From a virus, in the IMG/VR virus record IMGVR_UViG_3300031554_000002, positions 1 through 44,582 of that record: 44,582 bases of DNA, one strand, 5' to 3'. Position numbers and translations under genes: made by a program. The notes under the pieces are model-generated. The model did not search any database. It saw only the letters and a program-made list of their open reading frames with translations, and was not told the origin of the DNA. This document shows positions 1 to 8,067 of this stretch, piece after piece (the stretch's first letter is position 1; every line of letters begins with the position of its first letter).

Positions 1-127
1 TCCCTCCGTTCCGCAACTAAGCGGCGCGACGAATATGGCGGTGGAGCCGACCAGCTCTTCATCTATGACGAATACGCCTATGGCGAGCGTTTGGCGGCTG
101 CAACGACAGGCGCTTTCATCGCTGAGA
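1..127. repeat. Terminal direct repeat (assembly overlap), left copy
   Basis: These 127 bases are identical to 44456-44582. The capsid reading frame passes through both copies in phase, so the simplest reading is one circular or circularly permuted molecule of 44,455 bp whose ends were duplicated by the assembler. A length of exactly 127 matches a common largest k-mer size, which favours an assembly overlap over a biological terminal repeat. Confidence 0.9.
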
Positions 128-156
128 TTCTTGGCGACGCGACCGCTCCTGCGTAA
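1..156 (+). CDS. Major capsid protein, C-terminal 51 residues (continues from 43724)
   Basis: The window opens in the middle of a codon-aligned frame that ends at TAA 154-156 and contains the segment DEYGGGADQLFIYDEYAYGE. It is the end of the gene that starts at 43724. Joined over the 127-base overlap the protein has 295 residues (244 before base 1, 51 after). An AGGAGG for the next gene follows the stop at once, so the HNH gene is in the same transcript. Confidence 0.85.
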   Translation, partial: SLRSATKRRDEYGGGADQLFIYDEYAYGERLAAATTGAFIAEILGDATAPA

Positions 157-165
157 TAGGAGGAG

Positions 166-375
166 ATGTTAGAGCATAGGCGGATCTGGGCAGAGCAGCA
201 TGGGCCAATTCCGAAGGGTTGGGTCGTCCACCACCTCAACGGGAACAAGGGCGACAACCGCCTGGAGAACCTTGCTGCCCTACCTAGAGAGGCCCCTGCT
301 CACAAGATCGTACCGCCCTATAGGGAACGGATACGAAAGTTAGAGAGACTGCTAGAGCAGTCGGAAGGAAAGTAA
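166..375 (+). CDS. HNH homing-type endonuclease, small
   Basis: A 69-residue protein with the HNH signature: HH at residues 22-23, then NGNKGDNRLENL, the classic asparagine-rich second half of phage HNH (HNH_3-like) nucleases. The family cuts double-stranded DNA with one metal ion and is often a freestanding intron-less homing gene. The start ATG follows TAGGAGG at good spacing. A charged helix (residues 50-69) closes the protein. It sits directly after the capsid gene, a common landing site for selfish HNH genes, and may be dispensable. Some HNH proteins instead assist packaging, but those usually lie beside the terminase. Confidence 0.8.
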   Translation: MLEHRRIWAEQHGPIPKGWVVHHLNGNKGDNRLENLAALPREAPAHKIVPPYRERIRKLERLLEQSEGK

Positions 376-1155
376 ATGGCTACTATTCAAGGCGGAGAAG
401 GACGAATCCGCCTATTTGAAGACTTCTTCAACACATACGACACCACTAACGTCGCGGACAACTCAACCACGCCTGACGCGGTTGCTATAGGCCCGTTCTC
501 AGTGTTTGGGGAAGGGCTTATCGAGATCGACGCTGGGCTTTTCCACGTTAACTCCCCTAACGGCGTGGTCAGAGTCACAACCACGAACGTTGGCGATGAT
601 GGCACCGCTATTGGCACCGCTAACTGCTTCACGGCGGCGCTGAACGGCCCAATCGTTCTCGAAGCCCGCTTGGAGTTCAACAACATCGCAACAAAGCGGT
701 GCTTCTTCGGCCTCACCGATGCAGAAGGCGGCTCTGGCAAGAAAGACCTGAGCATCGAGGATGACATCTGTGCTTCTACCACGCTCACCTTTACCCCCGT
801 AGCGTCAGATTATGTCGGCTTCCTGTTCTCCTCGGAGATGACGGATGTTGATGTTTGGCACTACATCTACCGCGGCGGGTCTACCGCGATGACAGGCGGG
901 GCTGTGAGCGAGACTTACGACTTCGATGGCTATGAGCTTGTTGCTGGTACTATGCAGATTCTACGCCTTGAGGTCGACCCGAACGGCACGGCTCGCTGGT
1001 ACATCAACGGGGTACTACTGGCGACCGTCGAGGGTGCCATTGCTACCGATGTGGCTATGGGCGTCGTCCTTGGCGTCGAGGCCGTCGGAAATGCTGTCGA
1101 AGAGATGGACGTTGACTATCTGCTGGTCGAAGCGGCTAGGGATTGGACGGTATAG
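376..1155 (+). CDS. Virion protein with lectin/laminin-G-like fold (decoration candidate)
   Basis: 259 residues, rich in beta-strand-forming and small residues, without signal peptide or membrane segment. The C-terminal half has the pattern of concanavalin-A-like beta sandwiches: LRLEVDPNGTARWYINGVLL followed by an alternating strand segment ending in DVDYLLVEA. The gene follows the capsid and HNH genes, so capsid decoration or a carbohydrate-binding surface role is inferred. The fold call rests on this short pattern only. The start is ATG right after the previous TAA, with GGAAGGAAAG upstream. Confidence 0.5.
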   Translation: MATIQGGEGRIRLFEDFFNTYDTTNVADNSTTPDAVAIGPFSVFGEGLIEIDAGLFHVNSPNGVVRVTTTNVGDDGTAIGTANCFTAALNGPIVLEARLEFNNIATKRCFFGLTDAEGGSGKKDLSIEDDICASTTLTFTPVASDYVGFLFSSEMTDVDVWHYIYRGGSTAMTGGAVSETYDFDGYELVAGTMQILRLEVDPNGTARWYINGVLLATVEGAIATDVAMGVVLGVEAVGNAVEEMDVDYLLVEAARDWTV

Positions 1156-1157
1156 CG

Positions 1158-1865
1158 ATGTCTAGAATTGATTTGACGAACTTCAACACAGAGCTTCTAG
1201 TCAACGCTAAGACCACGGGAGTAGGGCGAGCTGGTCAGGGCAACCTAGTGGCGGCAGCGGGAACGCTAGAAGGTGCTCCCGTTACTGCTGACTTGGCGTA
1301 CCTGTTCTCTCTGAATGGCGATGTCTTCGTTGCCAATGGTGGAACGGCAAGCTCCCCCATTACCTTTGCGGGTGCCTACGACGCCGATGGCCCCGACTTC
1401 GTGATCGATGTTCCTCTCAACACAACCATTGTTCCCTTGGTGATTGACATTCACTACGAGACAGTGGGTACTTCGCTGCTTCTAGAGGCATTCGCATCAA
1501 TCTCCAACTCGCTTGCTGGAACTTGCACGGTCACTGGCGGCGCAGCGGTTACTCCAGTCAACATTCGCACGGGATCGGGGAGGAAATCTGGCTGCTCCGT
1601 AAACTCTGCGGTTGATGCGGCTGGTTGCACCGCGCAGACGGGCAACGTCTACGAACTGCCTTTCCGTCGTGGGTTTGAGCTTGCAGAGGCTATGGCGGCA
1701 ACCGAACCTGGATGGCCTGAGAGATCGTGGAAGTGGAGCGCGAAGCAGGACGGTATTTACCCCATCATGGATGGGGAATCGTCACTGTTCATCCATTGTG
1801 CTTCCCAGGCTGGCACGGGCTTCATCACCGTTGTCTACTACGAGGTCGGCACGCCCAACATCTAG
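1158..1865 (+). CDS. Putative structural protein, unknown
   Basis: 235 residues, bery low in charged residues and rich in Ala, Gly, Thr and Val, as in head or tail surface proteins. No recognised motif. Four Cys lie close together in the middle (near residues 130-165: GTCTV, SGCSV, AAGCT). The ATG at 1158 was chosen because it follows the previous stop by a few bases and the AGCG linker. It is placed between the lectin-like protein and the FmdB-like zinc ribbon in the structural block; a virion role is inferred from position alone. Confidence 0.55.
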   Translation: MSRIDLTNFNTELLVNAKTTGVGRAGQGNLVAAAGTLEGAPVTADLAYLFSLNGDVFVANGGTASSPITFAGAYDADGPDFVIDVPLNTTIVPLVIDIHYETVGTSLLLEAFASISNSLAGTCTVTGGAAVTPVNIRTGSGRKSGCSVNSAVDAAGCTAQTGNVYELPFRRGFELAEAMAATEPGWPERSWKWSAKQDGIYPIMDGESSLFIHCASQAGTGFITVVYYEVGTPNI

Positions 1866-1876
1866 GAGGTGTAACG

Positions 1877-2074
1877 ATACCAATTTATGACTATCGCTGC
1901 GAATGTGGCGTAGTCACCGAGGCGAGGCGGGGGGTGAACGTTAAGTCTATCCCCTGCCCCGCCTGCGGGGGAAACGCAATACGAGACTTACCGCGCAGGG
2001 TGGGGCTAATGGGCCTGCCCACGCGAGGTAGCTCGGTATCAGTTGGGGCACTAGCCCCTACCGAGGAGGGTTAA
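1877..2074 (+). CDS. FmdB-type zinc-ribbon protein with apparent ATA start
   Basis: A 65-residue product beginning (M)PIYDYRCECG, the hallmark N-terminus of FmdB/putative regulatory zinc-ribbon proteins, then CPACGG, giving two CxC/CxxC zinc knuckles. The family start is normally ATG in MPIYxY, but here the codon at that place is ATA (1877-1879). A GGAGG at 1865-1869 sits 7 bases before it, which is ideal, and no ATG, GTG or TTG is in frame between that site and the motif. So either AUA initiates or the gene lost its start. Function of phage copies is unknown; zinc binding is inferred from the cysteines. Confidence 0.65.
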   Translation: MPIYDYRCECGVVTEARRGVNVKSIPCPACGGNAIRDLPRRVGLMGLPTRGSSVSVGALAPTEEG

Positions 2075-2317
2075 ATGGCAAACCCAAATTACAACGGGTT
2101 TAAGTGGGACGAAGTGAATTCCCGTCTCTATGTCTACGTCAGTGGCACAGCCATCGGCTACTTTTCCAGCACAGGTTTCAACCTGGAAACTAGCAAGGGC
2201 CTCGTCTGCCCTGGCACCACAACGCTTGCAGGCGTGGCCTACACCTGGCCCGCTGCTGACGGTTCTTCTGGGCAAGACCTGAACACGAACGGCAGCGGTA
2301 CGCTGTCCTGGGCGTAG
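2075..2317 (+). CDS. Small repeat-family structural protein, copy 1
   Basis: 80 residues beginning MANPNYNGFKWDEVNSRLYV and ending in TNGSGTLSW. It has many Gly, Thr and Asn, and the layout of short tail-fibre or decoration modules, with alternating strands. The gene starts directly after the preceding TAA, with GAGGAGGGTTAA as ribosome-binding site. The next gene is a close paralogue, so this is a tandem duplication. Function unknown; a virion surface role is inferred. Confidence 0.6.
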   Translation: MANPNYNGFKWDEVNSRLYVYVSGTAIGYFSSTGFNLETSKGLVCPGTTTLAGVAYTWPAADGSSGQDLNTNGSGTLSWA

Positions 2318-2327
2318 GAGGGGCGAG

Positions 2328-2573
2328 ATGGCAAACCCCAACTATAACGGCTGGTGGTGGGATGAAGTGAACTCCCGTCTCTACATCAACGTTCAGGGCA
2401 CGGGCATCTGCTACTTCGATAGCAACGGCCTCACGTTGACCGGCGCCCTGGGCATTGTCGTTCCAGGCACCACGACACTCAACGGTATCGAGTTCACCTG
2501 GCCTAGTAGTGACGGAACCGCGACCCACGACCTCAACACGGATGGTAGCGGTACGTTGTCCTGGTCGGCGTAA
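2328..2573 (+). CDS. Small repeat-family structural protein, copy 2
   Basis: 81 residues, beginning MANPNYNGWWWDEVNSRLYI and ending in TDGSGTLSWSA. It aligns end to end with the upstream copy (same MANPNYNG start, same VPGTTTL and DLNT-GSGTLSW blocks), with differences spread throughout, so the duplication is not recent. TAGGAGGGGCGAG precedes the ATG. The stop TAA overlaps the next ATG (TAATG). Confidence 0.6.
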   Translation: MANPNYNGWWWDEVNSRLYINVQGTGICYFDSNGLTLTGALGIVVPGTTTLNGIEFTWPSSDGTATHDLNTDGSGTLSWSA

Positions 2574-2719
2574 TGACCGTTGTGAGAACCAGCCCGAACG
2601 ACAGCGAGGAGACGAAGGAGAATAAGAGAAGGGAGACCGAGGAAGCGAAACGCAGCCTTGAAGCTACCCGCGAGGCGATAAAGAGAGAGTTCGGTGAGCC
2701 TAGACCTTATAACGAATAG
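2573..2719 (+). CDS. Small charged helical protein, unknown
   Basis: 48 residues, mostly Glu, Lys and Arg (SEETKENKRRETEEAKRSLE), predicted one long amphipathic helix or coiled coil. The start overlaps the previous stop (TAATG), so translation is probably coupled. It overlaps the following GTG start by 26 bases. No family recognised. Confidence 0.5.
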   Translation: MTVVRTSPNDSEETKENKRRETEEAKRSLEATREAIKREFGEPRPYNE

Positions 2720-3131
2720 GGTTTCGCCTGATGAGAAGGCGTGGTGGCTTGTGGAAGTCATAACAACCCCCCTTGCTATTCAAAAGAGGTTCAAGCAACT
2801 ACGTCTCTTCGATATGACAGGGCGGCACCGTTACCAGATCGTGACCGTGAATCGCGGGGATCGTCTGGCGCGGCACATCACCGACATGGGAAATGCGAGT
2901 CTCTACAGCTGTGGGGGACTGAACATCCCTGGCCTGTGGGAGAACACCGTTGGGCAGTTAAGGGAAACTGCTGACAACTGGCGTAGTGACCAAACATGGG
3001 AGAAGCAAGTCATAGCTGACGCACAAGGCGGAAGCACGCTGATAGACACCTGGCTCAAGCAGGAAGAGAACAAAAAGAAGGCCCTGGTGGGCCAGAGTGT
3101 CTTCGGCCCAGGCGTCTCAAGGAGGAGATAG
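2694..3131 (+). CDS. Conserved-looking hypothetical protein
   Basis: 145 residues, soluble and mixed alpha/beta, no recognised motif. The GTG at 2694 is preceded by AAGAGAGAG and overlaps the end of the upstream small gene. The C-terminal quarter is charged (KQEENKKK). It lies between fibre-like small proteins and a zinc-finger protein in the structural transcript. Confidence 0.55.
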   Translation: MSLDLITNRVSPDEKAWWLVEVITTPLAIQKRFKQLRLFDMTGRHRYQIVTVNRGDRLARHITDMGNASLYSCGGLNIPGLWENTVGQLRETADNWRSDQTWEKQVIADAQGGSTLIDTWLKQEENKKKALVGQSVFGPGVSRRR

Positions 3132-3132
3132 C

Positions 3133-3789
3133 GTGGTACAGGAACAAATCCAGGAAGCATTAGTTGATCTGGCAGCAGAGGAGGCCCAGGGCGAAGGCGG
3201 GGGCCTGAAGGTTTTAAAGGATGTGACCTCGGAACTTGAGGGCATGGTTCCCAAGGGCGAAGGTCAGATGAACCTCATATCGAGTGCTGGCACACTCGAT
3301 GTCTGGAATCGCCATTCGGGGCGGCATAGCCACATTCTCACGGATCAATTGCGTTTTCAGCTTCGCAAGAGATTTCCGCGTAATCACCCTATGGCGGGCC
3401 AGAGGGTCTACAGCCTTAAGCCCGTAGATGTAGCCGTTGCTCCCAAGTTGAAGTGCTGGCTACACCCTGATCACCCGAAACGTGAGTGGCTGAACAAGAT
3501 CGGACTCGTGGGTAAGACCTGCCTAGCTGCAAGCATCCCAACCGAATACGCCATTAGGGTTCACATGAGGAGACGGCACCCCACGGCCTACGACCTGATT
3601 CTGGACGAAGAGCGCAAGGAGGAGAAGCGCAAGGACAACGAGCTTCGGCAGAAGGAACTTGAGGCGTTGCAGAAGATCGCGGGGCCGAAACGAGAAACCT
3701 ACGAATGCCCCCACTGTGATCGCTTCTTCGACACCCCGCAGGGACTCAAGCTGCACATAACCAAGGAACACAAGGATGCCATTAACTAA
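3133..3789 (+). CDS. C2H2 zinc-finger protein
   Basis: 218 residues from GTG 3133, chosen for GGAGG at seven bases spacing. The C-terminus carries a textbook C2H2 finger: YECPHC, a twelve-residue loop with FF and L, then HITKEH. A second finger-like block with cysteines and HMRRRH lies around residues 110-150, and a Glu/Lys helix joins them. The first 60 residues are acidic. C2H2 fingers are rare in bacteria but recur in phage structural regions; DNA or RNA binding is possible, target unknown. Confidence 0.65.
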   Translation: MVQEQIQEALVDLAAEEAQGEGGGLKVLKDVTSELEGMVPKGEGQMNLISSAGTLDVWNRHSGRHSHILTDQLRFQLRKRFPRNHPMAGQRVYSLKPVDVAVAPKLKCWLHPDHPKREWLNKIGLVGKTCLAASIPTEYAIRVHMRRRHPTAYDLILDEERKEEKRKDNELRQKELEALQKIAGPKRETYECPHCDRFFDTPQGLKLHITKEHKDAIN

Positions 3790-3907
3790 GAAGGGCAAGA
3801 AGATCAAGCGGGCGATGAAAAAAGAGTACGGCAAAGAGAAGGGTACGCGCGTATTTTACGCCTCGCAGAACAAAGGAACCATCAAGGGAACGCACAGGAG
3901 GAAGTAG
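3776..3907 (+). CDS. Small basic phage protein (MPLTKKGKK type)
   Basis: 43 residues, starting MPLTKKGKKIKRAMKKEYG, followed by VFYASQNKGTIKG. This N-terminus and the FYAS-NKGTI block are familiar from tiny proteins encoded near capsid genes of many phages; function unknown. It starts inside the end of the zinc-finger gene. Net charge is strongly positive. It is the first of four successive basic mini-proteins. Confidence 0.75.
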   Translation: MPLTKKGKKIKRAMKKEYGKEKGTRVFYASQNKGTIKGTHRRK

Positions 3908-4093
3908 ATGGCACTGTCACCAGCAGAGAGAGCGAAGGCGGCAGAGCGCCGCTACAGGATAGCAAAAACCTGGGAACGCAAGTCAGCGAGAGCAAAGGCC
4001 GCGAAGCCTGCGACACCAAAGGCACCCGTGCACGTCAAGGGGCGGCTGCGTAGCGCACGTATTGGGAGAAAGCCCACAAAAAGGAGAAAGTAA
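3908..4093 (+). CDS. Small Lys/Arg/Ala-rich basic protein
   Basis: 61 residues, about one third Lys or Arg, with Ala/Pro runs (KAAKPATPKAP) resembling histone-H1-like or KU-tail sequence. CAGGAGGAAGTAG immediately before the ATG serves as ribosome-binding site and previous stop. No enzyme motif. Nucleic-acid binding or neutralising packaged DNA is an inference from composition. Confidence 0.6.
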   Translation: MALSPAERAKAAERRYRIAKTWERKSARAKAAKPATPKAPVHVKGRLRSARIGRKPTKRRK

Positions 4094-4198
4094 ATGGCAC
4101 GTTGTCCAGGATCGAAGATTCGTTCAGGCGGCAAGGGCCGTGGCCTTGGCAGGGGCAAAGGCCGAGGGCCGCGTGGGATACCCGTAGGGAGGAAGTAG
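4094..4198 (+). CDS. Mini Gly/Arg-rich protein
   Basis: 34 residues, begins MARCPGSKIRSGGKGRG and is more than half Gly, Arg and Lys. AAGGAGAAAGTAA precedes the ATG. Composition is like RGG-type nucleic-acid-binding tails. It is kept as a gene because it fits without gap between two similar basic genes and has its own ribosome-binding site. Confidence 0.5.
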   Translation: MARCPGSKIRSGGKGRGLGRGKGRGPRGIPVGRK

Positions 4199-4450
4199 AT
4201 GGCAACCTTAAAGAAGCTCAAGAGATACATACCCAAGAAAGCTGCCCCAAAGAGAAAGCCTCCGACTACGGGGCCAACAGACACAGGGGTAGGGCGTAAG
4301 CGGACGGGGCCAAGCCCTCTCCAACCAGTGCCAATGCCGAGGAAAGGCAGTCCCAAGCGCCCAGGCTTCGTAGGCCCAGGCGGGGAAGCGCCACGCAAAC
4401 GAGTGTCCAAGCGTCCAACCCCAAGGGGAAGGCAGCGCAATAGGCGATGA
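4199..4450 (+). CDS. Small Lys/Pro-rich basic protein
   Basis: 83 residues, Lys, Arg, Pro and Gly dominate (PKKAAPKRKPP; KRVSKRPTPRGRQ). GGGAGGAAGTAG precedes the start, the same pattern as the two genes upstream. The stop overlaps the next ATG (4447). Likely disordered and nucleic-acid-binding by composition; no family recognised. Confidence 0.55.
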   Translation: MATLKKLKRYIPKKAAPKRKPPTTGPTDTGVGRKRTGPSPLQPVPMPRKGSPKRPGFVGPGGEAPRKRVSKRPTPRGRQRNRR

Positions 4451-5742
4451 GCAACACCCGTACAGAGGTTCGCCAAGAGACGGCTGAGCTTCTCGTTGGG
4501 CCACACATACTGGAAGCAACAGCCAGTACCAACACTACCAAAGACGAAGTGATCCTTGCTGACTACACCTCGACCTTGTTGCAAGATGGTCACTTTGTCG
4601 GGAACATCATGTACGTTTCCTACGATGCGGGCGGTGCTAACGCTGCGCCCGAAGGTGAATGGGGGCTGATTCAGGCTTACGACGCTTCTGCTGGACTATT
4701 TACTCTAGACCGTGAACTAACCGTTGCCGTGACCGTTGGGGACAAGGTGGAGATTCACAGCATTCTTCCCCCGAAGAAGATTCATAAAGGCATCGACCGT
4801 GCCTTGAGGAAGATGCTCTATCGCACATTGGCTGTGCCGTCGCTTGTAGCTGATGCTGACATGGAAGCCAGCGGCACAACGTCTTGGACTGATGATGGTT
4901 CAATCACCATAGCCAAGGACACGACGGCAGCCAACGTCTTTCGGGGAACGCAGAGTATGAGCGCTACGGATTCTGGCGGCGGGGACGAATACTGCTACCA
5001 ATCCTTCAACGTGGTTGAGGGCGACACATACTTCGTTTCCGCTATGTGCCGTACTAGCGCCGCCGCGACTGAGTGCAAACTGCAAGCCTACGATGCGACG
5101 AACGGTGCCGAGATCGACAATGAAACCCACGACGAGACCGCTTGGCAGACACTAGCTTTCGAGTTCACGATCCCTTCTGGCTGCAAGGCTCTCCAAATCA
5201 GGCTGATCACCGTTACGGCTTCGGGCGTCGTCTACTGGGATCACGTCCAGTTGCTCCGAAAGGCCGACCGACGGTATGCCCTTCCGTCGTGGATTACGGA
5301 AATTTGGCAGGTAGGCCGCACGGTCTACCAGCGCGAGGGCACGGAGAGAGTGGCCGATGGGAGAATGGTAGACCAAACGGCCCCTGTTCGCTGGACTCAC
5401 ATTCGGCCTAAGAAGGAACTGGGTGCCGTCTACATCGCACCCGACCCACCGTTCCGAAACAACGCCCCAGTCTACGTCGAATGTCTACGGCATTATTCAG
5501 CCCTATCATCCGACACATCGACAACTGACGCCGACCTGGATTGGATCGCAACCAAGGCCAAGTATGAGTGCCTGCGTATGCTCGCTGCGCCTTTGGTTCC
5601 GACAGAGGAACGGGGCGAGTTCAGGAACGCGCTCGAAGAGGCCAAGATGGAAGCCGCCGCGATGGACGCTAGGTTCATGCCCAAGGTGGAGCAGCCGTTC
5701 GGCTTTGGGGGAGAGAGTCTTTGGGGCTTGCAGGAGGTGTAA
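4447..5742 (+). CDS. Head-tail adaptor-like protein with inserted carbohydrate-binding module
   Basis: 431 residues. Residues 1-125 and 285-431 look like one split domain (helices LHKGIDRALRKML and ATKAKYECLRMLAAPL), as in podoviral adaptor or tail-tubular-A-type proteins. Between them residues 130-275 form a beta-rich CBM_4_9-like module: ADMEASGTTSWTDD, then W-T-AFEFTIPSGCKALQIRL and VVYWDHVQLL are typical of that family. Position before the big tail protein supports an adaptor role. The assignment is structural inference; the CBM part is the better supported half. Confidence 0.5.
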   Translation: MSNTRTEVRQETAELLVGPHILEATASTNTTKDEVILADYTSTLLQDGHFVGNIMYVSYDAGGANAAPEGEWGLIQAYDASAGLFTLDRELTVAVTVGDKVEIHSILPPKKIHKGIDRALRKMLYRTLAVPSLVADADMEASGTTSWTDDGSITIAKDTTAANVFRGTQSMSATDSGGGDEYCYQSFNVVEGDTYFVSAMCRTSAAATECKLQAYDATNGAEIDNETHDETAWQTLAFEFTIPSGCKALQIRLITVTASGVVYWDHVQLLRKADRRYALPSWITEIWQVGRTVYQREGTERVADGRMVDQTAPVRWTHIRPKKELGAVYIAPDPPFRNNAPVYVECLRHYSALSSDTSTTDADLDWIATKAKYECLRMLAAPLVPTEERGEFRNALEEAKMEAAAMDARFMPKVEQPFGFGGESLWGLQEV

Positions 5743-8067
5743 ATGGTCTCCACCACGCGCCTTCACAAACCCAATAAGTTCATAATCAACAACGGCACAA
5801 AAGACCTCGAATACGAAATCGTTCACAACAATAAAAAAGAACGCCTCTGGCGCAAGACGAAAATCCAAGTCCAGCCAGGCCAGGGGGAGTTAGTCAAGCA
5901 CTGGGACTCCTGGCACTCAGGCATGGGCTGGTCGAGAGACGAATCTAGGGACGCCCAGTACGCGCCGCCCGTGTTTGAGACCTCAACTGGTGTCACCAGT
6001 ACGCTTCGAGGGGGGCTATATCCTGGACTGGAACTTGGTGCTGTTGGCCTTATGGGGGGATCAACTGGCTCACCACGCTTCCTTGACATCGGTGACTACA
6101 CATACGCCTTCTGCAAGAATGTCTCTGGCGGCGTTTATATCAACAAAATTGACCCCTCGGACATGAGCCAAGTTTACATCGGCTATTCTCCTACTGGCGA
6201 TTTTCCTTGGCCTGTCGGTCAACCAACTGAGTTCGGCGGCTACGGTTACGTTCCTAGCGCTGGCGGCATCTTTAAGGAACTCACGACGATTGTTGGCGAC
6301 CTGACGGCTGCCTTTTACTACAACGGGTCTGCCTATACCGACAACACAACCAACGCCAACACAACTGAAGGTAGCGCCTTCACTCTTCTGGCCGACAACA
6401 GCGACGACTATTTCTATTGGGGCTGCGCTACCAAGTTTGGGGGCGTTTATGTTGAGACTGAAACAGAAGCAAACACCGAACTTACCCTTGATTGGGAATA
6501 CTGGAACGGTGCAGCTTGGACGGACATCGTTGGGCCAGAGACAGACGGGACTACTGGCTTTTCTGATGATGGGGGCGGATGGGTAACGTGGGTAGCAGCC
6601 GATCAAACAGACTGGGCTACTACAACCGTTAACAGCGTCACGGCCTACTTCGTTCGTGTGAGTACGAGCACAGCAGCGACTACCTGGCCTACCGCAGCCT
6701 GGACACCACCTGGCGATATTTGGACTGATGGCCCCGCCGACCGTCTCGCTTGGCACATGGGAACGGCGGGGAAACTACTATGGCGAGCAGGCGATTCCGC
6801 CGATCCGCCCTCGCATCACGTTATCAACTCCTGTTCTGCCGTGAGTTCTGGCGGATCGGGTGGGCCGCTGACTGCCGCGAATTGGTCTGACTCCGCTGAT
6901 TATGTCATTGGCAAGCCTGGGCGCAATATCAACTCTTTGGCTGACTTAGGGCGTTGGCTCTATGTGGGCAAAGAGGAAGGACTTTTCGCCTCAGACAAAG
7001 ATGGCAACCAGACCAACGCCATCGACTTCGTGCGGAACCTGATCGCTTCGACAAATTGTAGCGACACAATCCGTTGGCTGGGAACGCTCGTCACCACGCA
7101 CAAAACTGGCCTCTGGCAATATACAGGTGTCTCGGCCCGTCCAATAGGAATCGAGACTTTAGAAAGTAACCTATCATCTCTAAAAGGGGGCAGATACACT
7201 GGACTCGCCACTAGCGGGCAATGGCTGTACGCGACCTACCTTATATCCTCAACCTATTACCTCTTGGCTGGTCGTCCTGGGCACGAAGATGAACCGTCAG
7301 TCGTCTGGCACATTCTGGCTAGCGGCGATTATTACCTAAGCACGCCCTATGTTTCTGGTCTTTCAACCAACCCAACGCTCTGGTTGGGTATATGTGTCAT
7401 TGGCGGGGCGAGTCTCCTCTACTACATGACGCTTGCCAAGGATGGTTCGCCCGACCCGACGGACGCAGCGATAAGCTTCAGCGCATCAGAAAAGACCCTC
7501 GATTTCCCCGCTGTCGATTTTGGCCTGCCTGGAACGCCCAAACAGGGCCACATGGTTGAGGTCGTTACCAGCCAAGCGACGGGAACGGGCGGCACAGTCA
7601 AAGTCTACTACGGCTGGGATGCCGCAACGCCATCAACGCAACTCGGTAGCACGATCACAACGGCCACGAGAACGCAATGCTTTTGGGCTGGCGGCAACAC
7701 CGAAGGCACCCATTGGGGATACCGCCCCCAAATCCGTATCGGTGTAACAGGCCACGCCACGAACAACCTAGCTGTAGATAAAGTCTCCCTCTACTGTATC
7801 GCCCGACCTCGCATGGAGGACGGGATCGAGACGACAATTCGCATCGCGGACTCGCTCGACGGCTCCCGCACAGCCAAGACCGCCTACGACGATCTGGACG
7901 CCTTAGTGAACGCTGGCGTCTACGCCGTGCGTGACCCCGACGATCCAGCAGGGGGTACGTTCTATGCCGTCGTCCATAACATCGCGCCGAGCAAGGGCGA
8001 GCAACTGGGCGATCACTCAGGCGTCGAGTATGTGACCGTGACTTTGAGGAGAGTAGCCTACTCGTGA
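5743..8067 (+). CDS. Large tail protein (nozzle/hub candidate)
   Basis: 774 residues, beta-rich, with abundant Trp, Tyr, Gly and Thr and repeated blade-like motifs (LADLGRWLYVGKEEGLFA; LGTLVTTHKTGLWQYTG) suggestive of a beta-propeller. No membrane segment. Position after the adaptor and before the fibre, and its size, match tail tubular B or nozzle proteins of short-tailed phages. This is inferred by order, not by a diagnostic motif. The ATG follows TAA with GCAGGAGGTGTAA. The stop overlaps the fibre gene start (GTGA). Confidence 0.5.
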   Translation: MVSTTRLHKPNKFIINNGTKDLEYEIVHNNKKERLWRKTKIQVQPGQGELVKHWDSWHSGMGWSRDESRDAQYAPPVFETSTGVTSTLRGGLYPGLELGAVGLMGGSTGSPRFLDIGDYTYAFCKNVSGGVYINKIDPSDMSQVYIGYSPTGDFPWPVGQPTEFGGYGYVPSAGGIFKELTTIVGDLTAAFYYNGSAYTDNTTNANTTEGSAFTLLADNSDDYFYWGCATKFGGVYVETETEANTELTLDWEYWNGAAWTDIVGPETDGTTGFSDDGGGWVTWVAADQTDWATTTVNSVTAYFVRVSTSTAATTWPTAAWTPPGDIWTDGPADRLAWHMGTAGKLLWRAGDSADPPSHHVINSCSAVSSGGSGGPLTAANWSDSADYVIGKPGRNINSLADLGRWLYVGKEEGLFASDKDGNQTNAIDFVRNLIASTNCSDTIRWLGTLVTTHKTGLWQYTGVSARPIGIETLESNLSSLKGGRYTGLATSGQWLYATYLISSTYYLLAGRPGHEDEPSVVWHILASGDYYLSTPYVSGLSTNPTLWLGICVIGGASLLYYMTLAKDGSPDPTDAAISFSASEKTLDFPAVDFGLPGTPKQGHMVEVVTSQATGTGGTVKVYYGWDAATPSTQLGSTITTATRTQCFWAGGNTEGTHWGYRPQIRIGVTGHATNNLAVDKVSLYCIARPRMEDGIETTIRIADSLDGSRTAKTAYDDLDALVNAGVYAVRDPDDPAGGTFYAVVHNIAPSKGEQLGDHSGVEYVTVTLRRVAYS

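Noticed and set aside
1-127. Biological long terminal repeat
   Set aside because: A 127-base direct end repeat equal to a standard assembler k-mer is better explained by circular assembly.
3952-4593. 213-codon open frame on the minus strand
   Set aside because: It is the reverse shadow of the four very basic genes; its Pro/Leu/Arg-rich product has no ribosome-binding site and the plus-strand genes have good ones.
6070-6756. 228-codon minus-strand frame
   Set aside because: Shadow of the large tail protein gene; no start signal and a composition typical of antisense frames.
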